Assembly (NCBI GenBank): GCA_964431655.1
Contig: CAYSKJ010000008.1
Span: forward strand, 1 to 40,224
From: CAYMEV01 sp964431655 [NCBI: uncultured bacterium]
GTDB lineage: Bacteria > CAYMEV01
Length of the DNA: 40,224 nt
Reading direction: 5' to 3'
Shown: positions 17,740-25,945 of the stretch, one piece after another
Layout: every line of letters begins with the position of its first letter
How positions within the stretch are numbered: position 1 is the first letter of the stretch
Notes under the pieces: model-generated
Database searches by the model: none
What the model was told of the DNA's origin: nothing
Seen by the model: only the letters and a program-made list of their open reading frames with translations
Program-made: the position numbers and the translations under genes

Positions 17740-17748
17740 GATTATTAA

Positions 17749-17931
17749 ATGGTGCAAGCATTAATTAAGGAGGATAACCAGGGCGAAGTAAAATTGCTTA
17801 TGGAGAAATTGCTGAATACCTTAATGGAGATTGAACAAGAGGAACAGATTATAGCTTCACGCTGCGAAAGGACACATTATATGGGTGGGAGCTGTAACGG
17901 GCCACTTGCAAATAAAAGAATCAAGGCTTGA
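17749..17931 (+). mobile_element. IS256-family (mutator) transposase, N-terminal remnant
   Basis: A 60-residue frame whose sequence 'LLMEKLLNTLMEIEQEEQI' followed by 'ERTHYMGGSCNG' matches the N-terminal part of IS256-type transposases, which read as L-x-x-x-L-x-x-x-M-x-x-E-x-x-E-x-x-G-A-x-x-Y-E-R-T and R-x-G-Y-x-N-G-Y. Full-length enzymes are about 400 residues, and the DDE catalytic core is absent. The G-A-x-x-Y-E-R-T stretch is already degraded (IASRCERT) and the conserved R-G-Y-x-N-G-Y is damaged. It is therefore a dead stub, probably left after deletion of the rest. The family assignment is by recognition, not a search. 17932-18058 shows nothing further that I can assign. Confidence 0.7.
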
Positions 17932-18058
17932 ATCATTGGATATTTAACCCCCGCTGGTCTGTGGTTCATCCAGGCCGTATCATTATCCTTTAAGAAAGAC
18001 AAGTGAACTATTTTATTATTTAAACTTACCGGGGCCTGAAAAACCTGCCAAAAAAATT

Positions 18059-18087
18059 CTAACAATGTGAAATAATTAATGTATAAT
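18059..18087 (+). promoter_or_regulatory. Candidate promoter of the envelope operon
   Basis: A perfect TATAAT at 18082-18087 lies 17 bases downstream of CTAACA (18059-18064, four of six bases matching TTGACA). The start codon of the TPR lipoprotein is 31 bases further on, with AAGGGGG as ribosome site. Confidence 0.5.
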
Positions 18088-18118
18088 GATATTAAAGACA
18101 TATATAAGGGGGATGAGA

Positions 18119-18451
18119 ATGACCAGAACATCCTTGTTGATACTCATGATTGCCCTGATAATATCCTGCTCGGCAGGCAGAAGCTATGACAGGGTTGCAA
18201 AGATAAACGATATAGGTATAGAATGCCTGAAAAACAAAATGTACCAGGACGCTGTCTTCTGGTTTGAAAAAACACTGGAAATTGACAGCAGTAATGAAGC
18301 GGCGCTGAATAACCTCGGGATATGCTATGAAGCTCTGGGTCAGTACAAAGAGGCTATGAAGTACTATGACAAAGCCTACAGCATATCGGGCAACAGTATA
18401 ATCAAGGCAAATATAGATTCCCTTAATGAAACCTTAGAGAATGAACTATGA
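18119..18451 (+). CDS. Small TPR lipoprotein
   Basis: A 110-residue protein. Its signal peptide ends in LIISC, a lipobox-like site at about Cys17. Two tetratricopeptide repeats follow: 'MYQDAVFWFEKTLEIDSSNE' and 'QYKEAMKYYDKAYSISGNS'. The frame is open further upstream, but AAGGGGG at 18106-18112 best fits ATG 18119. It is the first gene of an operon with a second lipoprotein (ATGA overlap) and a giant protease–propeller–barrel protein. A small TPR lipoprotein in this setting is probably a periplasmic adaptor at the outer membrane; this is inference. Confidence 0.85.
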   Translation: MTRTSLLILMIALIISCSAGRSYDRVAKINDIGIECLKNKMYQDAVFWFEKTLEIDSSNEAALNNLGICYEALGQYKEAMKYYDKAYSISGNSIIKANIDSLNETLENEL

Positions 18452-19134
18452 ATAATAAACCTTTAGGAATGATCGTATTTTTATTGTTTGTATCAATATT
18501 ATTAACCTCCTGCGGTCCGTCAAAGATAGTAATTGAACTCAGCAAAAAACCCCCTGTTCTGCTGGAAAAAAAGGATTCTATCCTAATACTGCCTTTTGGG
18601 TACATTAATCTAAGTACTTCCAAGGATTTCTATGATGACGGCTCCCTGGATTTCTCCAATGAGCTTTATAAGAGGCTTACAAGGGATGAGAGCCTAAATG
18701 TCGTGGAAATAACAAAAGCAGATGAAATATTCCGCAAATATGCAGAAGCAGAGGAAATTACGGCTGAAATTCTGAAGGAAATCTCAGAAGAACATGGCAT
18801 ATCATATATTATTCTTGGAGATATCGAATTTGATACTACCGATGCCTCCAGTTATGACAGAAAACGAGTCTATGACCCCAGATACGGCAGGTATATTACC
18901 TATAGTCAGTGGGTAAGACGAAGAAAATTCAAAATAAACCTTCATTATAAGGTGTATTCCTCCAAAGAGGAAAAATATATAAAGGATGAGAGCAAAAGTG
19001 ACGACCTCATCGTAGAGGAGGAATACCAGCAGCAGGTATACGGCTTCTGGAATTTAATGCCTTCCCTGATAGAGGATATTGTAAATATCTTTGTATCCAA
19101 GAAGGTAGAAGCTAAAAAATTTATTCTTAAATAA
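18448..19134 (+). CDS. Uncharacterised lipoprotein
   Basis: A 228-residue protein with a clear lipobox, LLTSC (Cys at about 22). The body begins 'KKDSILILPFGYINLSTSKD' and contains 'ELYKRLTRDESLNVVE' and 'EEHGISYIILGDIEF'. This is the pattern of the TolB N-terminal/CsgG-like and GNA1162-like periplasmic folds, in which a strand 'xxxILPF' is followed by helix, strand 'xxVV' and 'G(A/I)xYIIxGxI'. I cannot name the family securely. It overlaps the TPR lipoprotein by four bases and precedes the barrel fusion by 10 bases, so all three are probably made together. A role in assembling or anchoring the large outer-membrane protein is a guess. Confidence 0.8.
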   Translation: MNNKPLGMIVFLLFVSILLTSCGPSKIVIELSKKPPVLLEKKDSILILPFGYINLSTSKDFYDDGSLDFSNELYKRLTRDESLNVVEITKADEIFRKYAEAEEITAEILKEISEEHGISYIILGDIEFDTTDASSYDRKRVYDPRYGRYITYSQWVRRRKFKINLHYKVYSSKEEKYIKDESKSDDLIVEEEYQQQVYGFWNLMPSLIEDIVNIFVSKKVEAKKFILK

Positions 19135-19144
19135 GGGAAGAGAA

Positions 19145-21952
19145 ATGAAAACAATAATTACCATATTTATATCGGTTATCTGCATTCTTCTTTGCTGTTT
19201 CCCAGCCGGTGCGCAGAGTTTTGGCAAGAACAAGGTTGTATACAATGCTCTGGACTGGTACTTTACAGAAACTGAACACTTTAATATTCACTGGTATGAG
19301 GGGATGGAGCTTTATGTTCCATATCTTAAGGACACATGCGAGAAGGCCTATGAAGATTTGAGCTCTGCCTATAATCATCAGCTTGAGGAGAAAATACCAA
19401 TAATATTCTATCTTAACAGCGATGATTTCCAGCAGACCAATATATATTCAGGCTTTGTCCCTGAAGGAGTCAGGGGGTTTGCGGAGCCGTTCAATTTCAG
19501 GGTGGTAATTCCCCTGGATGAACCCCTGGATACATTGAAGCAGGTAATCATCCATGAGATAAACCATATATTCCAGTTCAGCATGTATTACAGGTCTATC
19601 GCCATGATTGTCTCCAGGATGCCCCTGTGGTTTGACGAGGGCCTGAGCGTGCATATGGCAAAACAGTGGGACTCCCAGAGGAAGATGTATCTAAGGGACG
19701 CTTTGTACAGAAACATAATCCCAAAGATCAAGGATTTCGGGCAGAGTTTTTTTGAAGCCTATGTATATGGAGCATCCATAGTCGGATTCATTGAAAAGGA
19801 ATATGGCATAGACGGCCTCAGATCATTAATTTTTGAAGCATCCAAGCAAAAGACAAAAAATTTCCCCAGTTTCCTGGAGGAGAGCCTTGATATAGATATT
19901 GACGAGCTTGACAGGCTCTGGCGCAAACACCTGAAAGATGAGGAATTTCCCTGTCTCTTTGAGCGGGACGACCCTTATGACTACTCCAGGAGATTCGGAG
20001 AAAGAAAACCCGGGGTTTCCAGCTTCTCTCCGGAACCATCACCCAGCGGGTCGCTTCTTGCCTATCTCACCAATGCTTCCATGTTCCTGGGCATAAGGAT
20101 AATGAACATACAGGAGGATGAGGATATCTTCAACCTGACCAGGGGCAAGGATTATAATGATTATCTATGGCTTTCAACCGAAGGATCGGCCATAAGCTGG
20201 AGTCCCGACGGTGAAAAGATAGCCTTTAGCGCAAAGTGGGAGGGAAAATACCGCCTTTATATCCTTGACGTGCTTACCAGGGATATTATTAAACGCTTTG
20301 ACCTGGATATACACAATGTTAAGACCCCCTGTTTCTACCCCGATTCCAGAAGGTTAGCCTTTGCGGGGAATGAAGGAGGGCTTACAAATATCTATGAGCT
20401 GGATATCGAGACAGGTATATATAAAAATCTGACGGATTCAAAATATTTTGATAAAGACCCGGCCTTAAGTGATGACGGGAATTACCTTTATTTTTCATCC
20501 TACAGGGAAGGCTATTTCAGGCTGGTTGAACTAAATCTTGTTACCATGGAGGAGAATTTGCTTATAAACTGGGAGGGAAACTGCATACAGCCATACTATA
20601 TTAAGGGGAAGAATTCTCTTTTATTCTCCAGTGACAGGAAGGATGACATAAGCGACCTTTATATCTATCAAATTGAGGATAAGACAGCCAGCAGAATAAC
20701 AAACATTACAACGGGATGCTTCACGCCAAAGGTGATATATGACCTTGATAAAGAGCCCCTGAAAATAGTATTTTCAGGGTATGAGGGCCAGAGGAACAAT
20801 CTCTTTATGTTTGAATACAGCGATATTGAATACCATGAGACCGTTGAACTCGGACAGCCCGATACCCACGAATATAGCCTATATCTGGGCCCTGAAGGCT
20901 TTTCGGACGATGACAGGAATAAACTAAGGACAAAATATTATGTCGATACCATAGATGTGGCTGCAGCTTACCGATCAGACGGGCTGATAGTCGGGCAGAC
21001 CATCCTTGCTTTTTCCGATATACTTGGAGATAATAATCTTATTGGCATTTATCAGCAGTTCGGTAATTATGCCAATGCCATAGTCTATTATACCAATGTA
21101 AAAAACAGGCTGAACTACGGAAGTGTGGCTTATTATAACAATTATATCAACTATGTTCCAGGGAGTGACGGAAGCAGGTATATGATAGATAAGTTCTGGG
21201 GTTTTGAGGGATTTATATCCTATCCTTTCAGCCTTTTTTCAAGGGTAGAACTCTCCCTTGGCTATGAGAATGCCAAACAGCCTATTTACCGTTATCTGGG
21301 ACTGGGAGATCCTGAGTCCCAGATATTATATACCAAAGCAACCCTGGTTACGGATAAAACCCTTTATAATATATTTGGACCATTCAAGGGCTACCGGGCC
21401 AGCCTTTCATTCAGCTATGCCCCGCCCATAGGAGATGAGTTTGACAGCAATTTCACGGCTGTTTTAGATTCCAGGCTCTACCTTCCCTTTTCCCGCAGAA
21501 ACCTGTTTGCTTTCAGGCTGGCAGGAGGGTACTCTTCCGGTGATAAGCCGAGGCTGTTCTATATAGGGGGGGCGGACACATTTCTGGGGAACAATACTCT
21601 CCGCGGATATGATATTTCCGAGTTTTACGGGACAAAGTTCGGACTTATAAACATAGAATGGAGACTGCCCCTTATTGACCTTATTGCCTTTGCCTTCGGG
21701 CTTCATTTTCCCTATATCCAGGGGACATTATTCTGGGATATGGGGGTTGCATGGGATGATACATCCGAGCTTGACCTTTTCCACAGGCCGAACGGCTCCC
21801 TGGAATTCAAGGATATAAAAAGCTCCCTGGGCTATGCGATAAATGTTCCTGTCCAGGGTGTTTTATTTACATGGAGCTATATCAGAAAATTCAACCTGAG
21901 AAAAACAACATCGGATACCATTCTGCAGTTCACTATAGGCACAAGGTTCTAA
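19145..21952 (+). CDS. Fusion of gluzincin-like peptidase, TolB-like propeller and outer-membrane beta-barrel
   Basis: A 935-residue exported protein. A signal peptide (residues 1-23, ending AGA) is followed by a peptidase-MA-like domain (~30-270) with the zinc motif HEINH at 137-141 and a downstream 'LWFDEGLS' with Glu165 as probable third ligand, both hallmarks of gluzincins. Residues ~290-570 carry TolB/PD40-type propeller repeats ('AISWSPDGEKIAFSA', 'TPCFYPDSRRLAFAG', 'PALSDDGNYLYFSS'). The rest (~600-935) is strand-rich and includes 'GGADTFLGNNTLRGYDISEF', typical of BamA/surface-antigen barrels. The chain ends in aromatic Phe, an outer-membrane insertion signal. The protein probably sits in the outer membrane with protease and propeller domains in the periplasm or outside. 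The substrate is unknown. Confidence 0.9.
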   Translation: MKTIITIFISVICILLCCFPAGAQSFGKNKVVYNALDWYFTETEHFNIHWYEGMELYVPYLKDTCEKAYEDLSSAYNHQLEEKIPIIFYLNSDDFQQTNIYSGFVPEGVRGFAEPFNFRVVIPLDEPLDTLKQVIIHEINHIFQFSMYYRSIAMIVSRMPLWFDEGLSVHMAKQWDSQRKMYLRDALYRNIIPKIKDFGQSFFEAYVYGASIVGFIEKEYGIDGLRSLIFEASKQKTKNFPSFLEESLDIDIDELDRLWRKHLKDEEFPCLFERDDPYDYSRRFGERKPGVSSFSPEPSPSGSLLAYLTNASMFLGIRIMNIQEDEDIFNLTRGKDYNDYLWLSTEGSAISWSPDGEKIAFSAKWEGKYRLYILDVLTRDIIKRFDLDIHNVKTPCFYPDSRRLAFAGNEGGLTNIYELDIETGIYKNLTDSKYFDKDPALSDDGNYLYFSSYREGYFRLVELNLVTMEENLLINWEGNCIQPYYIKGKNSLLFSSDRKDDISDLYIYQIEDKTASRITNITTGCFTPKVIYDLDKEPLKIVFSGYEGQRNNLFMFEYSDIEYHETVELGQPDTHEYSLYLGPEGFSDDDRNKLRTKYYVDTIDVAAAYRSDGLIVGQTILAFSDILGDNNLIGIYQQFGNYANAIVYYTNVKNRLNYGSVAYYNNYINYVPGSDGSRYMIDKFWGFEGFISYPFSLFSRVELSLGYENAKQPIYRYLGLGDPESQILYTKATLVTDKTLYNIFGPFKGYRASLSFSYAPPIGDEFDSNFTAVLDSRLYLPFSRRNLFAFRLAGGYSSGDKPRLFYIGGADTFLGNNTLRGYDISEFYGTKFGLINIEWRLPLIDLIAFAFGLHFPYIQGTLFWDMGVAWDDTSELDLFHRPNGSLEFKDIKSSLGYAINVPVQGVLFTWSYIRKFNLRKTTSDTILQFTIGTRF

Positions 21953-21953
21953 T

Positions 21954-21987
21954 AAAAGATTAAATCCGGTATGTTTTCGGCTTAATC
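21954..21987 (-). terminator. Weak terminator for tolC-like gene
   Basis: On the minus strand, GATTAA plus CCG pairs with CGG plus TTAATC around an eight-to-ten-base loop, followed by TTTTATT. It lies eight bases beyond the TolC stop codon and could also slow transcription from the other side. The stem has a mismatch. Confidence 0.45.
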
Positions 21988-21994
21988 CTGATTA

Positions 21995-23341
21995 TTATCG
22001 GGAAAGAATTGTATCTTCAACAGCTCCGAGAAAATCGCCCCTGTTGACCATAAGGGAGATATTGGCGATTATATGGTCATAGTAGGATGAGATTCGGTCA
22101 GCCTTTGCCCTGGTATAGGAAATCTTGGCATCTTCAACCTCGAGATATATGGCGAGTCCCGAAGCATACCTGGCCTCAGCAAGCTCAATGTCGTTCTTTG
22201 CCATATCTTCACGTTTTGAAGAGAGCTCAAGCAAACTTTCAGCAACCCGGATATTTGACACAGCCTTCTTTATGCCGAGTTTTACCTCCTCTTCAAGCCT
22301 GGCCAGCTCCATTTCGCTTTCAGCCGCCCTCATCCTGGCAATGCTGATATTGTATTTGTCCTGGAATCCCCTGAAAAGGTTGAAATTAAGACTGACGGTT
22401 CCCGAAACCCTGTAATCATCAGTAGGGAATTCATTATCCGAATAGCTGAAGCCCGAGCTTAAGGAAAGGGTGGGGAGGGTATCGTGTACAGCTTTCTTAT
22501 GGCTGTGAAGAGACTTGCCAAGCTGTTCTTTTCTCTGGCCCAGGGAGATATTGTTCTCCAGGGCAAATTCATAATGGTCTTTATCCTCCTCTGATTCAGG
22601 GGAGAACCTAAGATTATCATCAACAATGTTTATATCCGAGTCTATGGAAAGCCCTATTGCACTTAAAAATTCTATCTTTGAAAGGTTAAGGTCGTTTTCT
22701 GCCTTTACGAGGTTGAATTCCTTGTTCTGAAGGGTAAGCCCTGCATTGGACATGGCGAGCCGGTTGGCCAGGCCCAGCTCATACATCTTTTTTGTCTTGC
22801 TGTAGTGGTCTTTGCTGGTCTGGAGGTCTTCAAGAGCAAGCTCGTACAGGGATAACTGCTTTAAATGGCTGAAATATCTGCTGATAATATTGTAATAGAT
22901 GTTCTGAAGCTGTTCCTGGAGGGCAAGGATTGATATTTTACGGTCCGAATCCGCTATTTTTTTTATATCAAGAAAATCCTGGGGAAGAAATATCCACTGG
23001 GACAGGTTCACGCCATACGAATAACTGCTGGATGAATTCCTGTCGGAAACCTCGAATTCAATCCCCTCTATATTAACAGTTCCAGAGCTCTTGATAGTTG
23101 ACCTGGAAAAACTGGATACAACGCTTAAATTTGGATATAAGCGGGAATAGGAAAGCTTTATGCTATCCTCAGATATATAATTCCTTATTATTGCCAGCTT
23201 TATGTCTAAATTCTGTTCATAGGCCAGTTTAAGAGCGTCCTTAAGCCCGATCTCATCCGGAACTTCCGATGGAATTATACAAGCGCCGAAAGCAAGGAGC
23301 AGGAATGTAAAAATTAATATTCTCTTTGCATTTACCATCAA
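21995..23341 (-). CDS. TolC-family outer-membrane efflux protein, possibly lipidated
   Basis: A 448-residue TolC/OEP-type channel. After the signal segment comes 'IGLKDALKLAYEQNLDIKLA', the family's opening helix motif. Two repeats of long coiled-coil helices follow, seen in the alternating Leu/Ala/Glu-rich segments around residues 150-220 and 340-400. The family consensus 'TLSLSSGFSYSD' starts the second strand set, and 'VAEARYASGLAIYLEVEDA'-like residues close it (here 'ELAEARYASGLAIYLEVEDA'). The signal ends in AFGAC, a lipobox-like site as in NodT-type members. No membrane-fusion or pump gene is adjacent, so the transporter partner is elsewhere. GAGGG precedes ATG 23341. Confidence 0.93.
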   Translation of the reverse strand: MMVNAKRILIFTFLLLAFGACIIPSEVPDEIGLKDALKLAYEQNLDIKLAIIRNYISEDSIKLSYSRLYPNLSVVSSFSRSTIKSSGTVNIEGIEFEVSDRNSSSSYSYGVNLSQWIFLPQDFLDIKKIADSDRKISILALQEQLQNIYYNIISRYFSHLKQLSLYELALEDLQTSKDHYSKTKKMYELGLANRLAMSNAGLTLQNKEFNLVKAENDLNLSKIEFLSAIGLSIDSDINIVDDNLRFSPESEEDKDHYEFALENNISLGQRKEQLGKSLHSHKKAVHDTLPTLSLSSGFSYSDNEFPTDDYRVSGTVSLNFNLFRGFQDKYNISIARMRAAESEMELARLEEEVKLGIKKAVSNIRVAESLLELSSKREDMAKNDIELAEARYASGLAIYLEVEDAKISYTRAKADRISSYYDHIIANISLMVNRGDFLGAVEDTILSR

Positions 23342-23566
23342 TTGCCCTCTATTTATATTTTTTTATCTTTTCTATACGATAATAACCGGCGGATTGTTTT
23401 GTTTAAATAGACCGTAACATGCATATATAAGTATATCTGAAAATTAAAATTATAAAACAGCATATTAATTGATTTAGCAACAAAATTTGCTAATATAACG
23501 ATAATAAATGAAGTTATGGTATTGATAAATAGTATTATAATAAAATAAATTTTTCCGGGGGTTTCT

Positions 23567-25933
23567 ATGAAGTATTCTGCCATTCTCAGTTCTTTTTTTC
23601 TGGTATTTATTTTTAGTATTTCAGGCACTTATTGCATTCTGGCAGGCAGTCACTTTCAGTATGCTGTCAGTGCAGGGGGCAGTGACTGGGACCAGGGTTT
23701 TGACATATCATCGGATATTTACGGGAATAAATATATTGCCGGGTCATTTCGCTACAGCGCCCAATTCGGGGATATCAGCCTGGTGTCTAATGGGTACGGG
23801 GATATATTCATTGCCAGGATGGATGCCGGGGGTAATTTCCTCTGGGCCAGGAATGCAGGTGGAAGTTCATGGGACAGGGCTTCAGGCATTTTTACCGATG
23901 CTTCAGGAAATAGCTATATAACCGGCGACTTTATGGGAACAGCCTATTTTGGAACAATTGAACTATTCGGTTATGATAATACGGATATATTTGTTGCAAA
24001 ACTGGATGCTGAGGGCAACTTCCTCTGGGCCGTAAGAGCAGGGGGAAACGGTTATGACAGGGCTTTTGCCATATCGGCCGATTCTCTGGGAAATACATAT
24101 ATTACGGGGTATTTTGAGGATACTGCCAGTTTCGGCAGTCATACCATATCATCTGCCGGGATTACTGATATTTTTGTGGCCAAGCTTGATAATGCGGGAA
24201 ATTTCCTGTGGGCAAAACGGGCCGGCGGGCTTCTTGAAGCCTCAGGCTGTGGCATTGATCTTAGCGGCGAAGAAGACCTGTATATCACCGGTCAATTCAG
24301 GGGTACTGCATATTTCGGCGAACATGAGATAACAAGCAGCGGTGATCAGGATGTTTTTGTAGCAAAGATGGATGCTAACGGCAATTTTTTATGGAGCATG
24401 CACGCCGGCGGGCCTGACAGGGATGAGTCTTACGGTATATCTGCGGATAATTCGGGCGGTATAAATGTCACAGGAATTTTCAGCGATAATGCTGATTTTG
24501 GTGATACTAACCTTATATGCCAGGGGGAGAGGGATATTTTTATTACCAGGCTTGATACATCCGGTAATTTCATTTGGGCAAGAAGGGCAGGAGGAATGGG
24601 GATAGACTACGGCCTGGCAGTTGACTGCGATTATTACGGAAGCATATATATAACGGGCAGTTTTGAGGGTACTGCGGGTTTCGGTGAATATAACCTTGTA
24701 TCCCACGGCATGACCGATTTATTTCTGGCCAGGTTAAATCAGCAGGGGGAATTCCAGTGGGCATGCAGTGCAGGGGGGACGCTGAGGGAGGAGGGTTCCG
24801 GGATTTATGCCCGGGGGTTTCGGGAGATTCTCCTTACCGGTTATTATGAAGGAAACGCCCAGTTTGGAGATACAGGCCTTTCTTCTGCAGGCCAGCCGGA
24901 TATCTTTATTGCCGGAGCAAAGGATTACACAGCGGTAATTCTGGGTTTTGAGGACCCATCTTATGAAGGCATCTGGAAATGGTCCTTCACCGAAGGCGGT
25001 TATTCAGGCTGGGACAGCATGCTTGAAGGCTTTGTGCCTGATAAAATCCTGACAGGCGATGTAACGGGAGATGGTATTATAAATATTGTAGCAAATATTC
25101 CTGGTTATGGCATGATTTACCATAGTTTTGTTACCGGGGTATGGTATTATCTTACCAGTGAATGCATTGATTTTGATATTATCAAAACATCCCATTCCGG
25201 TCCCTTGACCATTCTTGCATCCTTTCCCGGGGCGGGAGTGTTTTATTATGATTTCTCAGCATCCCTTTGGACAGAAATCATAGATATTCCTGCTCTAATT
25301 GTCAGGGGCGCGGACTTAAACGGCGATACCTCCGGTATATCAGAGGGGATTTTCACCTTTTCCATGGTGGATGGTCTCTATGTTTATGATGGTGAGACAG
25401 GTGTTTTTACAAGGATAATCAATATAAGCCCCTCCCAGGTCATTGCCGGCGATGTTAACGGGGACGGGCGGGATGATTTAGTCTGTTCCTTCGACGGTTA
25501 CGGACTCTATATTGTGAGAAACACCTCAAAAACGGACTTAAACGGTGAATCCAGTGAAAGCTGGCTCAAGGAAGGAAACACTGCAACTTTTAATCCAGGT
25601 ACAAAAGGATGGGTATTCACCCGTATTGCCTATGCTGTTCCAGACACAGGCCATAACATGGCGATGGGGGATATTACCGGCACCAGTGGCCTTGAGATAT
25701 TTCTGACCTATCTGGGAAGAACCTATTTCTACTCCTATGACAGCATGGCATGGTCCTCTCTTCTTATGGCACCGCTGAAGAGGATTGCCTCCGGCAGGTT
25801 TACCGGGGGGGAAAAGGATGACCTTTCAGCATGTGTATCTTCATCGGGCAGCATTTACCTTTACAAGTCGGATGTATCTGCCTGGAGCCTTATGATAAAC
25901 GGTATGGACACCAGTGCAATTTCTTCCTACTGA
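23567..25933 (+). CDS. Secreted SBBP-repeat propeller protein with C-terminal FG-GAP-like domain
   Basis: A 788-residue exported protein with a signal peptide at residues 1-27. Residues ~30-440 hold seven copies of a ~55-residue repeat of the form 'FLWA-x-x-AGG...G-I-x-x-D-x-x-GN-x-Y-I-T-G-x-F-x-x-T-A-x-FG...D-I-F-V-A-K-x-D', the SBBP (seven-bladed beta-propeller) repeat; the copy number equals one full propeller. From ~470 on, segments such as 'TGDVTGDGIINIVA' and 'AGDVNGDGRDDLVC' resemble Ca-binding FG-GAP/VCBS repeats, forming a likely second propeller. The upstream region (23342-23566) is very AT-rich, with TATAAT at 23536-23541. The ribosome site GGGGG is weak. The stop is 12 bases from that of the converging ABC-2 permease. 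A surface or extracellular binding role is inferred. Confidence 0.88.
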   Translation: MKYSAILSSFFLVFIFSISGTYCILAGSHFQYAVSAGGSDWDQGFDISSDIYGNKYIAGSFRYSAQFGDISLVSNGYGDIFIARMDAGGNFLWARNAGGSSWDRASGIFTDASGNSYITGDFMGTAYFGTIELFGYDNTDIFVAKLDAEGNFLWAVRAGGNGYDRAFAISADSLGNTYITGYFEDTASFGSHTISSAGITDIFVAKLDNAGNFLWAKRAGGLLEASGCGIDLSGEEDLYITGQFRGTAYFGEHEITSSGDQDVFVAKMDANGNFLWSMHAGGPDRDESYGISADNSGGINVTGIFSDNADFGDTNLICQGERDIFITRLDTSGNFIWARRAGGMGIDYGLAVDCDYYGSIYITGSFEGTAGFGEYNLVSHGMTDLFLARLNQQGEFQWACSAGGTLREEGSGIYARGFREILLTGYYEGNAQFGDTGLSSAGQPDIFIAGAKDYTAVILGFEDPSYEGIWKWSFTEGGYSGWDSMLEGFVPDKILTGDVTGDGIINIVANIPGYGMIYHSFVTGVWYYLTSECIDFDIIKTSHSGPLTILASFPGAGVFYYDFSASLWTEIIDIPALIVRGADLNGDTSGISEGIFTFSMVDGLYVYDGETGVFTRIINISPSQVIAGDVNGDGRDDLVCSFDGYGLYIVRNTSKTDLNGESSESWLKEGNTATFNPGTKGWVFTRIAYAVPDTGHNMAMGDITGTSGLEIFLTYLGRTYFYSYDSMAWSSLLMAPLKRIASGRFTGGEKDDLSACVSSSGSIYLYKSDVSAWSLMINGMDTSAISSY

Positions 25934-25945
25934 CACTGACCGGAT

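Noticed and set aside
17877-18131. Leftward 84-codon frame
   Set aside because: It is antisense to the transposase stub and to the promoter and start of the TPR lipoprotein, and has no familiar motif.
23353-23628. Leftward 91-codon open frame overlapping the start of the SBBP gene
   Set aside because: It is AT-rich, Ile/Asn/Tyr-heavy, matches nothing, and overlaps the signal-peptide region of a well-supported gene. It is most likely chance.
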